A stretch of DNA of 64,000 nucleotides from Clusia tigrina (taxonomy: Eukaryota; Arthropoda; Insecta; Diptera; Clusiidae). The stretch covers positions 128,819,829-128,883,828 of the forward strand of contig OV050032.1 in the NCBI GenBank assembly GCA_920105625.2. The letters are read 5' to 3'. The position numbers and the translations under genes are program-made. Numbering within the stretch: position 1 is the first letter of the stretch; every line of letters starts with the position of its first letter. Positions 52,346 through 64,000 of this stretch are shown here, in pieces. The notes beneath the pieces are model-generated. The model saw nothing but the letters and a program-made list of their open reading frames with translations. It had not been told where the DNA came from and searched no databases.

Positions 52346-53581
52346 CGAGAATTTCAATAGGCGGTCAATGGGTTGGAACTCCTGAGGCTGATCTAGCGTC
52401 AGTTCATACTCGGATCTTGACGTTTTATCTAACTTCTGCAATAAAAGATACTGCAAAATTGTGTGGAAGCTATCTACGGGAACTCCTTGGCTTTTTAACG
52501 CGTAAATGCATTCCTTGGCTGCATCTTGTATAGTTTTAAGCGTTGAGCCCATTTCACTGCTAGCATTCTTTATATTAAACAGCTTGCTATAGATAGTTTT
52601 AACCAATTTGCGTTTATTGTTAAACCTATCGCACAAGATTTGCCAGGCTGCGTCATAGTTTTCCTCGCATGCTGGCAAGTGACCGATGAGTGCTGTAGCT
52701 TCGTTCTTCGTAGCTCCGGTTACATTGGCAGCCAAGTAGAACATTTTTTGTGTGTTGCTTATTGGCTGAGTATGTATCATCTTAACATACAAATCGCGAA
52801 ATGGTATCCACGTTGAATAGCTACCGTCAAAAACTGGCAAGGTAACTTTGGGCAAATGCACATTTAATGCCTGTGGTATGGTGTGGATTGGCGAGGAGTT
52901 GCTCGGTGTACTGACTGGAATATGTTGTCGTAATTTAATGAGTACGTTTTGAAGCGCATCTTCGATCTCGTAGAATTTGTCCGCATCATAACCATCAATT
53001 TCCGCCAGGTTTGTTCGTTGCCATATCCATTGGTTATTTTGCTCCAGATTATCGTGGTAACGTATCAATAGTTTTGTTTTGATATCATAGTACACTGGTG
53101 GATGTGACTGATCAGTTTCCGAGTGCACATCCCCAATGACTCGAGAAATTGTACGAACCAACGCCTTTTGCTGCCGTACTAGGGCTAAGAGTCCACCGCC
53201 TTCCTGATGGCTGGTTCGCGGTGTGCTGTCCTTGCTGTTAGAGCTTCCTTGATGGACATGGAAGGGAACTTCAAGTTGCACTGTTGTTTTACGCTTCTCT
53301 TCATCCTCATTGATGATGTGCTGTAATTTGGTGAACAGCCAGTCGTAGAGGTTTGCTAAGTTACCTCTATAATCCTGTTTGAAGTACTCATGATTAACTT
53401 CGTCTAGCTCGAGTACAAGATGATGTTGATGTTTGAACGTAGACCATGCCTCCTTCAGAGTCTTCATGCGTTCACTGGCATATTCGATGGTTTTACGGTT
53501 TTGTGGATCCTTCTTAAAGTTGCTCACCATTTGCTCTATTGCCGAGCCCACTTCATACTGTGCCCTGGTAAACTTGTCCAA
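52346..53581 (-). pseudogene. BEL/Pao gag, first copy (C-terminus missing)
   Basis: About 411 uninterrupted codons starting MDKFTRAQYEVGSAIEQMVS and including WSTFKHQHHLVLELDEVNHE, QQKALVRTISRVIGDVHSET, LPVFDGSYSTWIPFRDLY (DUF1759-like), AAWQILCDRFNNKRKLVKTI and LDQPQEFQPIDRLLKF, where the integrase fragment interrupts it before the zinc knuckle. The apparent last residues SISRLIWLLFSH derive from the inverted integrase piece. Intact reading despite the break suggests the rearrangement is not ancient. Confidence 0.82.
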
Positions 53582-53714
53582 CTGCTCAGTTGTTTCTTTT
53601 TGATGCGCTATGCTAGATGTTAAAGGTGATTTAAAGTTGAACCTCTGTGTGCTAAGCTATGATATCCCTAGATATCCTTCTTGAGGTACTTCTGGTTGTC
53701 TTCCTTGAGAATCT

Positions 53715-53731
53715 CGCCGGGGCCTCCAAAA
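53715..53731 (-). promoter_or_regulatory. Probable BEL primer-binding site
   Basis: On the minus strand TTTTGGAGGCCCCGGCGAGA directly follows the LTR edge and precedes the gag leader. A TGG-starting, GC-rich 18-mer at this place is the usual tRNA primer site form. Confidence 0.5.
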
Positions 53732-54236
53732 TGTTTATATACCGATTAGTTGGTTTACTAATCGGTTGCCGATTCCTTGGGTGCAATACCGAATGATCGT
53801 GATGATGACTTCAAGTGCAATACTGAAGTCTGATGTCTTTCTGGGCACAGTATCGAAAGAGTGTTGTAACTAATCACGTAGAATTCTTGAAATAACCTTG
53901 TGGTTGATAATTGGCGACAAAGGAAAACTTTGTTGAATGTTTTGACTTCAAAAGTATATCTCAATTTTAATTTAATTATTGATTGAATTTATATTATAAT
54001 TTTGCTTATTCTAGAGAATTAAATATATATGTGGTGTCTGCAATTATGTTCAAGGCACAAGCGTTTGTGCATACTTAGGGCAAATTAATGCTTTAGAATG
54101 CACGTGTAAGGAAATGCTGATGAGGCTTCACACGGTGTATATCCGTTCGTCGGGTATACTGCTTATTCAGCGTTCAAGAGCAGGTATTGGTAATGGGAAT
54201 TACTGATTGGACTTTTGCGTTGGAGCAGGTACAAAC
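53732..54236 (-). repeat. Probable BEL 5' LTR
   Basis: Plus-strand reading begins TGTTTATATACC and ends GTACAAACA, giving TGTTT/AAACA ends over 505 bp, immediately outside the primer site. There is no second copy in the window to confirm it. Confidence 0.4.
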
Positions 54237-55837
54237 AGCGCCGATCTGCGCTTGCAGAAACTCCAGAACAGACTGAAAAACGGCGCAAAGAGAGCAGCTA
54301 CCGCTGCTTCGTAGCCCCGCGCCAAAATAGACCGACAGTTAAAGATGGCTTTCGCAGAAATACGGTATGCACCTGCCTCGACTGTTCTCTCGCTCTCCAC
54401 CGCACATCACGGGCTTTCGCACCGTACCGAACCATGGCAACCACGAAAAGATAGGCGGACAACATGGTACCCCAGGTACCAGCCGGAAACCATCTGAACA
54501 TTAAGATTCGGAGTGAACAACACTTTCGTTCCACAAGAACAATACCTCTAAATATTTAAAAAATATGTTTGATTTTTACCAACTTGTTATTATTTTGGGT
54601 CTGTAACACGTTTTAGTACTTTTGTCGCATATTCATAATGCAATGTGTTTGGTTAGTAAGACTCAAATGTTGATGAAAATTATCGCATTATTCATGTGGA
54701 ATGCAAAGTTTATAGCCATTCCAATTCTCTTCTGATTAGTCTTTCGGTGTGATTTGGTTTGGAAAATTATGTATTGGCCTGGTGATTAAATTAAATTATA
54801 CAAATGAAATAATGCGAAAATGGTAAAATAACAAATAAATATTAAATTCAAATAAGAATCAATGGGTGCCTGAAAATTACAACATTTTGTTTGTTAATAT
54901 ATGATATTATGTCCTTTTTTATTCTTTAATTTTCAGATTTTTTACGCGTATACATTACAATGTGTGTACCCACTTATTGCTTGGGAGCGTGAATGTGTAT
55001 TTAGGTTTCTTCCATCTATATATGTATGTACTCGTATGTGAAATTGTTGAAATTCGTAGCCTTGAAATACACATACACACTTTTTATAAGGCAACGATAG
55101 ATTTTGTGTATGTGTATTTTGAAAAGAAGCCAATGAAAACTGTTATTCTACATTTGTGAATGTAGGTCAATCAAATTCATATGGTTTTAAGTCATCTTTT
55201 AAAATTTCACAGAAAATGAATAATTTGATTATAGCAAGAACAAAATTCCATATACGAAAAATTTAAAAAAGGAATATTTGAAATTGTCATTAAGGACATG
55301 TACTATTAGGGAGAACAATAACAACCCAAATAATATACTCTGGGCATAATTTGAATATGAATTTATATATTCTTTTCTCGTGAATATTGAAATTGATATT
55401 TTATCAAAATAAAAACGTTTTCCTTTATACTACTGTATATTTTAGGTATGCTTCGAAATATTCTGTCAACATTCAATAATGGTATGAAGAGGGCTTGAGC
55501 AATTGCATAACATTTGATATAAATTTTAAAAAAAATATTTTAAAATATTTATCTTTGTTAACTGTGTTCAAGTGGTTAACTCTTTCAGCTTTTGTGCTTT
55601 TTTACGGTTTTTTTTTTTCTTAAATTTGGTTTTTTGTAGAGCTATTAGCCACTTTGTACGGAAGAACTCTTATATAAAACCCAAATATTACAACATGGTG
55701 CTGGTAGCAGTCATCAGATATGTTCAACCAGTACTTGAACGCAGGTAAACCACCTGTTTTAATTTTTATTATCTCCATAATTTTTCCCTTACTCCTGTTA
55801 TGTGAGATATTTTTTCAAATAATTTCGTATACCATGT
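54237..55837. other. Gap with one unassigned GC-richer patch
   Basis: 54237-54500 is GC-richer; its plus frame includes ALAETPEQTEKRRKESSYRC and VCTCLDCSLALH, a Cys-bearing tail slightly reminiscent of piggyBac C-termini but too short to call. 54540-55837 is AT-rich with no supported gene. Confidence 0.4.
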
Positions 55838-56907
55838 TTAATACTGTACGCATAAATTGAAGAAACTATCTGAGGGATTTATTAGATACATCCTTTTCGA
55901 CTCAGATTCATACGTCTTCTCATGTATCCACAATTCGCTGGCGTATTCCAACGCATGTCTCACACTGTAATTTATATTTAAGGGTAAAATATCACTGGGC
56001 ATTGGAGGCGATCTCAGAGCTAATACTTGGTGTTGCATCCAATATTTCCAATCCCTCTGTCAAGTTGATAGTTTCCTCGATCACATTGATGGTGGCACTC
56101 TGCCATTCCAGGTATGCACCTTCATCAGATTCGTAGTTTCCTAATTGCTTCTGGTGTTCTAAGGTGGTTATCTTCATCGATATCAATTTGGCCAATATAT
56201 ACTGGAATTTTGATATTGATGGATGTGTTTTTAGCAATTTGTTCATTTTTTCCAAAGCATCCTGATTCATTTTTCCTAAGAAAATAAATTGGATGGTTGG
56301 AAACTCTTCAAATAATTCATCTGCGAGTATCATCATTATTTTCAGAGTTAGAAATGTGCCTTTTAAAAATTTTACATATTTTCCTGCAGGTAACACTGAA
56401 CTATTCAATGATGCAATAAATTAATTTAGAATATCACGTTATTTAAGACCAACGTGCTTATATCCTCGGCGAAGTAGATTCTTATCATGTATATTTTTGC
56501 TGCTTAATACATCAAATGCATGATTTGATTTTTGTATGAAAATTCTAGCTATTTTGGACATAATTTAAAATTTCCATTATTTTTATTCTCCTCATATATG
56601 CGTAAATATTACATTAGCACATCATTTTTAAAAAGTGTATCCCTAATACACTTAAACAAATGGCAATAATCATATAGGAAATATATTTTTATTTCTCTAT
56701 ATATAAAATAGGGCTTTCTTCTACAATTTGTGATTCGTGTGCTAGACCTATGTTCAGGCCACTCTGGTCGCATATAACTGATTTTACTCGCAGCTGCATA
56801 TTAAACACTAAATTTAACGCTGAATTACAATGGATTTTCCTGTGGCATAATAGCTGACCACATGTTTCGAACCACTTAAAAGTCCTATTACCATGAAAAC
56901 TAGGCAT
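55838..56907 (-). pseudogene. P-superfamily (THAP9-like) transposase remnant
   Basis: 56907-56689 ends with NMQLRVKSVICDQSGLNIGL, matching the V-VCDQ Asp block of P-element-type nucleases. 56408-55992 has KFLKGTFLTLKIMMILADEL and FIFLGKMNQDALEKMNKLLK with ISKFQYILAKLISMKI, the pattern of the K-NQD-LE--F conserved block near the third catalytic acidic residue and the following segment. 56038-55838 continues in another frame. Intervening sequence 56410-56690 is AT-rich and degenerate. The Gly/Asn-rich turn expected after the NQDALE block is lost. No THAP finger is present. Confidence 0.5.
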
Positions 56908-57390
56908 TCGTCGGCTACTGTTCTCGTTTTACAATTTCCTCTTCAATCTTCGAACCCATCGATTTGTTCGTATAGTAATAGTATGACAGATCAGTTTGAA
57001 TCTGCATTTCATCTAATTATTATTGTGTAGGTGATTTAAAGCAAGGCGTTCCGATCTATTGTGCCCCCATCAGAGGTTCAAAGTGATCTTTAAGCCATAT
57101 CCTCTGGATGAACGTGATGACAAGTTTTGGCTCCAGAGGTTTCACATCACTAGCAGAGACTTGGAAAAATCCCAAATCCTTCGAGTGTCCATGAGCGCCG
57201 GGCATTGTGTCAGCACATGCAAGGACGGTCTTTCTCCATACAGAATCTGCAGGAGCCATCAATTTACAGTGTCCTGTGAGTAGGCCAGTCATCATCCTAA
57301 AATTATTCTTATAGTGATTGATGAGTGATTCGAATCTTTTTACGTAGTATGTCCCTAGCAGACTATTTGATACTTTTAGGCCTGGTATGT

Positions 57391-57833
57391 TCACCCACTG
57401 TTTCTGCCTAAGGTGTGCCTCATCCATCCCTTGCCTACATAACAGAAGGGTCCTGGGCCAATAAAAGGTACTGCAGCCCCCTTCCTGACAAGTTCGTCGA
57501 CAATCTCGCTCACTTCTATGTCGGTATGTCCTGTAACCCATAGAATGGTAACTTTTTTGTGTGAGCCAAGCGCATTAAGTTTTTGATGCACTCCCACACC
57601 TATTTTGAATTTACCTGATTAGAGGTAAGTGCCCTAATGGCCGCTTTGCTCTCCGATAAGATGGCAATTTTCTTCAGTTCATAAACTTTTTCAATGATGA
57701 ATTGTGCATATCTCTCAAGAGCGTAGATTTCCGCCTGGAAGATGCTAGTATATTTGCCTAGTGATTCATAGTATTTGTGTCTTAGACAAAATACCCCCAC
57801 GCCAGAACCCTCTCCCGCGATTCTTTGGTACAC
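57391..57833 (-). pseudogene. LINE RNase H remnant
   Basis: GVGVFCLRHKYYESLGKYTS and IFQAEIYALERYAQFI (Glu) at 57833-57600, ILSESKAAIRALTSN where Asp is changed to Glu (LSES versus LSDS in the intact relative), then VTILWVTGHTDIEVSEIVDE (His, last Asp) and FIGPGPFCYV at 57597-57391. Part of the LINE at 56930-60250. Confidence 0.65.
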
Positions 57834-58606
57834 CAGGTGATCGTGGACTGATCTAAGCTATAGGTTTCGCTGAGACCTCTCCATGCGTTTTTGTAGGTAC
57901 ACTCTGTTTTAAACAGCTTAGTGCAGCTGTAGCGCGTGTTTGTAAAGTCTTTCGGTATGCCGATGTCTGGAATGGCCCTTGATAAAGTTTCGACCATCTG
58001 ACGCTCGATGAGACTTTCAGGACCGTTTACGGTCCTCCTCATTCTATACAAAGCACTCTTTTATGTTTCCGAAAATATATGCAGGGGTGTAAGTTCCAAT
58101 ATGACGTTTAGGGCGGCTGTAGCACAGGTTCCCATAGCTCCAGTTATATGGATGCCAGAAAATCCTTTGTACCTTAGCTAGTGCTTGCGCAAAGTTTAGT
58201 TGTCTTGCTTTCTTAGCCCACAGAAACGCTTCATACATGATCATTGGGCATACTATCATGATGTACATCCACCGCAGGATCTTGGAATTGCATCCCCAAT
58301 TTTTTCCACGATTGATCTTTTCGCTTTACTGATTGTCTAATTGATGTGAGAAGTCCATGATAGTTTTCCATCTAGTATATTTCCTAGAAACTTTAACTTC
58401 CGATTGCACATTGATGTCCACTCCATTAAGTTAAATGGGTTTAATATTTTTCAGTTTATATTTTCTCGTGAAAGGGACAACAGTATTTTTGATTGGGTGC
58501 ATTTTATGCCCTATCCTGTTGCACCAGTCACTTGTAATTCTTAAACCACATTGGATTAGTTCACATAGTGTGCTCTCGAATTTGCCCCTGCATATAATAG
58601 CTATGT

Positions 58607-58618
58607 CGTTAGCATATC
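58607..58618 (-). other. Mutated RT catalytic box (YAND for YADD)
   Basis: In the frame QGYANDIAIICRGKFES the second of the four residues needed for metal binding is changed, from Asp to Asn. One base change from GAC/GAT to AAC explains it. Confidence 0.6.
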
Positions 58619-60250
58619 CCTGACAGCATAGACCTAAGTGTGTTCACTTCCAGAGAAGTTCGTCCACCACAAGGCATCACAGCAGGGGAGATAATACTGC
58701 ACCTTGCGGACATCCTCGAACAGTATTAACCACTGAGGTTGTTGACGTGAGGGATACTTCCACTGTTCTGGTTTTCAGCATTTGTTCTATCCAATTGGAT
58801 AGGGTAGAGTCTACCCCCTTTCAAACTAGAGCCCTACTCACTGCTTCCTGTGAGGTGTAGTCACTGTCCTTCAATGTCCAAAAAGTCCCCTAAAGCCACC
58901 TCCTTGTCCTTGAGGGCTTGCTGGAGTGTTTCCGTCAGCTAATGTATGCCCTATATGCATGTTGGTTCGGGTGAAGGGGTGCATACACCAGAATCAGTGT
59001 TCTGATGAAGTTAACACAGACATTTTCAGCTGTTGTAAAGATACATGAGATTAGGCATATCGGCCTGAAGGATTTGGGATGAATTGGATCCTTCTTCCCA
59101 GTCTTCGGGATGAAAACTACCTTAACAATCCTATTGTATATACCCCAGTGCCAGACTACTCCTAATAATTTTTAACAGTGGTTGGAGGATGAGATCGACC
59201 CCCTTCTTTAGCAGGGCTGGAAAGATTTCATCCACCCCTGGTAACCTGAATGGTTTTAAGCTGCTGATGGCCCATTTTAGCCAGTCAGTAGTGCAAATAG
59301 ATTTTGCTATAGCCCAGTCCTCACTTCTGAATCTGTGTACTGTGCCAGCACTACCCCCTTCTATATTGCATACAAATGACCCTAGGAAGTGAGTTTTCAG
59401 AAGAAGCATAGCTATTTCTTGCCCACTTTCAGGATAGCTACTATCATCCGTGCTAGTGATGAGATGGTGTGCCCCTTTTCTAAACCTTTGTGCTGCCGGC
59501 TAACTTCCGGAGTTTATGCCAGTATTTCCTGAAACTTATACATTTGGGACTTCTAATTTCCTTTTTGTAGTTAGTAAGAGCCAGTGTATCTTCTTCTCAT
59601 TTATCAATGCGTTTAGCCTGATTAAATTGTCTACGTAAATTTACCCTAAGATTTGAAATCTTATCAGTCAACCAAGAAGAGTCCTTGGTGGATTGTTCGT
59701 AGGACAGCTAGCTCCATATGAGCTTATTATGGCTTTATTTAATTCCTCAACTACATCAAGTTTGAGAGAGTTCCATATGGACTTGACAAGATTTACCTGG
59801 TTGAAATTGTGCATAAGGTTCCTAGAAAAATACTCCCAGTTTGTTTTGTTTCTGGGAGTTCTTGTGTTAATGACTCTGGGCTGATGGACCCCAATGTCGA
59901 ACCTAATAATTCGAATATCAGACATTGCAGTCTCATCAGACATAGTCAAGTTTTCGACTCTTGAAGCCCCTTCATCTAATAGAAGGACTACGATTCATAC
60001 CGTATGCGCCATAGTAGCCACCTGCCTCTGGAGGTTATCTATTACAATTGGGTCAATACCAGTGAACAATATTCACTGGTCTCCGCAGCGTTGTAGTGTT
60101 CTCACAGCTGGCATTTTGAAGCCAAAGTCATCTCTCATTAATTTATATGCGGCATTGGATCTGTAGTGGATATTTTGCACTACTTTTTGTGCGTTAACGG
60201 AGTACCCCTCACTGTCTGACAATAACATTTCTGCAAATGATACTGCAGTA

Positions 60251-60829
60251 GGAGATTAAATAAAGCATGTATTAAAAAAGCACATATTCTGTGACTATTA
60301 CACCATTTTGGAAGCCTTACTATAATGCATTTAAAATATATTTGTATTATAAAATTTATTTTATAAATATACTCGTATTTTGAATTTTTTTAAATTAATA
60401 GCTTTTTACTTTTTAACATAAAAAAGATAAAAAAGCAATTTAATACGTGTTATTTTTTCCTACCAAAACTAGCGCAATACATACATTAATATGTACATAC
60501 TCGTATGTACATATTTATGAACTTTCATTTAATTAAACATTTTACGAAAATTGGTGACACTGACTTTACCCCAAGTAATACAATATTAAGTTTTTTATTT
60601 GTATTTTGATATATTTATTTTATTTATTTATATAACAATTCATTTATTTCTGTATTATAAACACATACATATAATAACCTAAATCTACATATATACATAA
60701 TTATGTATGTTTATATGGATGTTATGTATTTTGTATAATATTTTTTTGAAATGAATTTAAAGTTGAACGTGCATAAATTAACATAATAACTTGTATGTAC
60801 TATTATGCACCACAGTGCATATGCCTGCA
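60251..60829. other. AT-rich gap, no gene seen
   Basis: Extremely AT-rich with imperfect repeats of TATGTACATACTCGTATG type. No supported frame. Confidence 0.5.
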
Positions 60830-60960
60830 CTACCGTGCCTCGCATTCCACGAAATAATCCTTAATATCTACATAGGTGGGAGCTCTGACATTTTCCGGTA
60901 TATGTAGATGCGGTATGGTATTGGTGCAAGCATAAAAATTTTGATAAATTTGTGGGAAGC
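60830..60960 (-). other. Possible terminal coding exon, unidentified
   Basis: Minus strand: after CCGTAG the frame FPQIYQNFYACTNTIPHLHI continues PENVRAPTYVDIKDYFVECE, AR, stop (42 residues). Its amino-acid make-up is protein-like in an otherwise AT-rich desert. The acceptor is weak (no good pyrimidine tract) and the same frame is open only a few codons further upstream. It could be a last exon of a host gene or chance. Confidence 0.25.
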
Positions 60961-61304
60961 CTACGGCATTGGTTTTTTACCGAAAAGGTATCCTATAATT
61001 ACTCATCATGCAGGGTTAGCAGTTACAGCAAGATTAAGTTACTTACATGGGTCGATTTTTTAAAGGAATTACGAAAATAAGTTTAATTCAGAACATTCTG
61101 AAATACAAAATGTGTTCATCCTTTTTATTCTTTATCCAGTATATTTTACAATAATTGTTTAACAAACTATGCTTTTTCCTATATTCACTAAAATAAATAT
61201 GAAATTAATTTTATTTTAAATATATTGAAAAATTTCAAAGATCTCGAATTGAATTTTCAACTTTATACCATACCGCACATAAAACAAAAATTCCAATACC
61301 AGAC
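60961..61304. other. AT-rich gap, no gene seen
   Basis: No supported feature. Confidence 0.5.
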
Positions 61305-61433
61305 ATGAAGACGCTTTATTTTCATTTCCTGCTATTTTATTTCACAAGTCGCTACCTGCCGGAATTATGGAAACACAAAAATTTCATTGATGTCCTGCAA
61401 AGTCTGAAGTTTGTTGGCACCCGAATGTATTAA
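61305..61433 (+). CDS. Small ORF with signal-peptide-like start (tentative)
   Basis: 42 codons: MKTLYFHFLLFYFTSRYLPE then LWKHKNFIDVLQSLKFVGTR, MY, stop. A lysine followed by a hydrophobic run resembles a secretion signal. No cleavage motif, homologue or promoter is recognised, and such ORFs arise by chance in AT-rich DNA. Confidence 0.15.
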   Translation: MKTLYFHFLLFYFTSRYLPELWKHKNFIDVLQSLKFVGTRMY

Positions 61434-62239
61434 AACTAATCGGATGGGGGATCTGCTTTCTTCTTATGTTATACGCAACGCATACATACACTCAATGCAT
61501 CCCCACAATGTGAAAGAAAACAAAAAGAAAATGTTAAATTATGCAATAAGCACTTGTAAACATTTTTCCCGTTGGTTCTTGTATTTACATACATAATTGC
61601 TCCTATTTCTCTAAAATCAGACATGCATTTCTAATAAAAAGAAGACAAATAAAATACATAAAGTCAAAAAATTATATATAAATTTGTAATAAAAATAGGA
61701 TATTTCTAATATTGATCTTTGTTTAAAATTATTAAATATACGTAAATACGTATTCTACATATTCTGTCCGAATCAGTCAAAATATTCAATTATTTTGAGA
61801 GATCATAAGCACATAATGTTTATAATTTGTCATAAATAAAATTGTACGTATTTGAAAGGGTTCTAAAAAACAAATTAAACATGAATATATATAAAATCCA
61901 ATTAAAATATGAAAAAAATTACACATTACGCATTTAAATACAATTCTCTATAAATTGACATGAATTTTTAATTCCTATTCATATAAGAGAAAAGAAATTC
62001 AACCAAAAAAACGTTACCAAATGTGAATACGTATTTTATATATACATAAAATACATAAAATGCATTACGCTTTAAATAAATTTTTTTTTTAAACATTTAA
62101 GAGCTAAATTAACTATATTTATCCCGCACCAGTGATTGGCTTAGTATTAAATTTCACTACATTTTTGCCTTTTAGTTTTAATTCAATTTAAATTCATTTT
62201 ATTTTAGTATCTTATATAATATTTATTTAATATCTAATA
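61434..62239. other. AT-rich gap, no gene seen
   Basis: AT-rich desert with short A-runs. No supported feature. Confidence 0.5.
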
Positions 62240-64000
62240 CATTTAATAAATAGGTAAGTCCAATCTTTTGATGCGTGTAGCTGTTTTAATTTTAAGTAGA
62301 TTTTTTACCAATGGATTTGAGTCCTCTCGTAGTTTTGTTTGTGTTTGAGCATAATCTCTGGGAGCTCACTTTTAAAAAGAGGAATTTTGAGGTCTTTATG
62401 GATGTCAGCATTTCTAACGAACCATGGGGCACCCGCGATTGTACGCAAGATTTTCGATTGCACTCGTTGTAACAGCTCGACGTTCGATGAAGATTCCCCC
62501 AAAGCTCAGCTCCATAGCCTAAATTGGTTTGATCACTGCCATGTACAATAGAAGTTTATGTTCTAAACGAACCCTTGACTTGGAGTTAAGTAGCCAATTT
62601 ATTTTATGGGCCTTTAACTTTATATGCGTTCTTTTTGCCTCAATATGGTTCCGCTAAGTTAGTCGTCTGTCTAGATAGACTCCTAGGTATGTTACAGTAT
62701 TCTATTGAGGAATAGCAACATTGTTTAGTGTAATCACAGGGCATGTTTCTTTGCTAAGTGTAAACGTAACATGAATGCTCTTGGTCTCATTTACCTTAAT
62801 GCGCCAATTTGCCAGCCACAAATGCTCCTCAAGGCGAATCGAACCCACTATTGGATTGCTATGTATACTAAGAATAGCAATGTCGTCTGCGAATGTTGAC
62901 TAGATAGTGAATAATACATATAGTATAGGACCGACAACACTACCTTGTGGAACCCCAGCATTAATATCAAAGTCATTTGTGGTGTATTCTCCATATTTTA
63001 CTCTGAACTTTCGGTTATTCAAATACTATTCGAGTAGCATGTGCACATTAACTGGTAAGAGTTTTTGAATTTTATATATTAATCCTGCATGCCAAACTCT
63101 GTCAAATGCCTATGCAATATCTAAAAATATTGCAGAGCAGTATTTTTTGTCTTCAAAAGTATTTCGAATTGCACAAGTAATCCGGTTAATTTGCTCTATG
63201 GTTCTGTGATTCTTACGAAATCCAAATTGATGGTGGGGAATAATGTTGGATTTGTATGTATGCGAGCAAGCTTATGGGCCGATAAAATGACGGTTGAGTT
63301 GTGTCTTTTCCGGGTTTTGGTATCATTGTAATTTGTGATATTTTCCAGGGTTGTGGAAAATACCCAATCCTAAATATTGCATTAAATATCTGCGTCACTA
63401 TTTTGATGGCTATTTCAGGCAATGTCACAATAATTTTTGCGGTAATTAATTCAAATCCTGGTGCTTTTTTCGGGTATAGCTGGGTTTTAATTGCATGTTG
63501 CACTTCCTTCATTTGAACCTTCATCGGGTTTAGTGGTGTTTTAGGGGCCGAAAATGGAATTTCAAAACTGTTGGTTGGTTGGTTAGGTTGACATATGGAT
63601 TTGCGATGTTTTGCAAACGCTGAGGCTTTCTTTTCATCACTTCTTGCCCAAGTTCCATTATTTTGCCTGAGTGGTGGATGACTGTCTTTAGGAGACTTAT
63701 ATTTTTATAGGATTTATATAAAGAGTAGTTAGTATTTTGTGGTGGAGTTAGCGTCTCAGTATACTTTTTCAAACTGTTCTCTAGGTCGCAGTTCAGTGCT
63801 TCTCGGAGGCGTTTTTTTGCGAATGCTAATTTCTGCTTGGCGTAGGGTGATCTATTTTGTTGCTACTATCTTCTTAAGCGCCTTTACTCATTACCGAGAT
63901 TATCGATATCTGCAGATGTTGTACGAGTTGTTGCTGAGCGGGATAATGAGGCTGCTGGAGATGAGTGTGTGGCTGCAGATGTAAGAACTGAGTTGATGGC
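62240..64000 (-). mobile_element. Decayed Jockey-clade LINE, runs past window end
   Basis: Minus-strand remnants from the window edge down: linker (63772-63530, TLTPPQNTNYSLYKSYKNIS), RT start KKAPGFELITAKIIVTLPEI, WKISQITMIPKPGKDTTQPS, FYRPISLLAYIQ (63524-63213), TFADDIAIL at about 62875-62895, and the terminal SSNVELLQRVQSKILRTIAG with NADIHKDLKIPLF (62502-62305). A short AT-rich 3' region ends near 62240. The frames are broken by stops. ORF1 and the endonuclease lie outside the window, if present. Confidence 0.7.

Larger units (their letters stand above)
46614..54236 (-). mobile_element. BEL/Pao element, rearranged and decayed
   Basis: Minus strand: probable 5' LTR (54236-53732), primer site, a gag copy, an inverted integrase fragment, a second gag copy, protease, RT, RNase H and integrase down to 46614, where it abuts the gypsy LTR. 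Its own 3' LTR is missing. Stops and frameshifts occur in most domains. Confidence 0.8.
56930..60250 (-). mobile_element. Decayed LOA-like LINE
   Basis: Minus-strand order: endonuclease end with IRIIRFDIGVHQPRVINTRT (59949-59668), post-EN linker, RT pieces AISSLKPFRLPGVDEIFPAL (59409-59131), GYANDIAIICRGKFESTLCE around 58580-58620, thumb (58268-58044), RNase H (57833-57391), and C-terminal region with TGLLTGHCKLMAPADSVWRK (57541-57056). Stops and shifts are everywhere. The 3' end near 56930 and 5' end near 60250 are approximate. Domain order and wording match the intact LOA-like ORF at 37800-40700. Confidence 0.65.

Noticed and set aside
1..64000. CRISPR array, bacterial operon or rRNA
   Set aside because: No spaced direct repeats, ribosome-binding sites or rRNA cores seen; the content is that of an animal nuclear genome.

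Overview
This is a repeat-dense stretch of an insect nuclear genome, most likely a higher fly (a tephritid-like dipteran). The evidence is the set of transposable-element (TE) families, the AT-rich intergenic sequence, short introns, and LINE and LTR-element types typical of flies. I find no rRNA, CRISPR array or bacterial feature. Almost all recognisable protein sequence belongs to TEs in different states of decay, and several are nested, so relative ages can be read. All family calls come from reading translated motifs by eye; no search was run.

Layout. 54-1043: short PIF/Harbinger element with degenerate terminal inverted repeats (TIRs). 1170-4850 (-): decayed LOA-like LINE. 5035-5640 and 10141-11060 (-): two parts of a BEL/Pao element separated by a Jockey-clade LINE (+, about 5640-9710) and an unassigned 430 bp piece. 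11516-12026 (-): two exon-like blocks joined by a phase-compatible 96-nt intron, the best candidate for host-type coding sequence. 12465-15448: a Transib (RAG1-like) DNA transposon with 36-bp TIRs, a 5-bp CGTCG target duplication and termini built like RAG recombination signals, inserted into an older dispersed repeat whose uninterrupted relative lies at about 26330-27120. 18715-19375 (+): RTE-like reverse transcriptase tail. 19588-24394 (-): nearly intact Jockey-clade LINE flanked by a 10-bp duplication. 24884-25421: solo LTR. 25490-26240: Tc1-like transposase remnant. 28315-28889: LTR-like block carrying two strong heat-shock-element arrays. 29050-31545 (+): BED-finger hAT transposase gene with a 64-nt intron, interrupted by a 5'-truncated Jockey LINE (-). 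31700-32165: 3' end of a CR1/Crack-like LINE. 32290-36046 (-): decayed Ty3/gypsy. 36280-46613 (+): a second Ty3/gypsy element with 3' LTR, split by a young LOA-like LINE (37309-40782) with an 11-bp duplication and one open 966-codon frame. 46614-54236 (-): BEL/Pao element whose gag is duplicated around an inverted integrase fragment. 55838-56907 (-): P-superfamily transposase remnant. About 56930-60250 (-): decayed LOA-like LINE. 62240-64000 (-): Jockey-clade LINE running off the window.

The elements do not form a pathway; the window is a record of successive insertions. The freshest events by reading-frame integrity and target-duplication identity are the LINE at 37309-40782 and the Jockey LINE at 19588-24394. 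The most informative items are the Transib element with RSS-like ends and a related uninterrupted copy of its target repeat, the EN-less but RT/RNase H-intact LOA derivative, the heat-shock-element array in an LTR, and the scrambled BEL gag. Intergenic gaps are AT-rich and mostly featureless to the eye.
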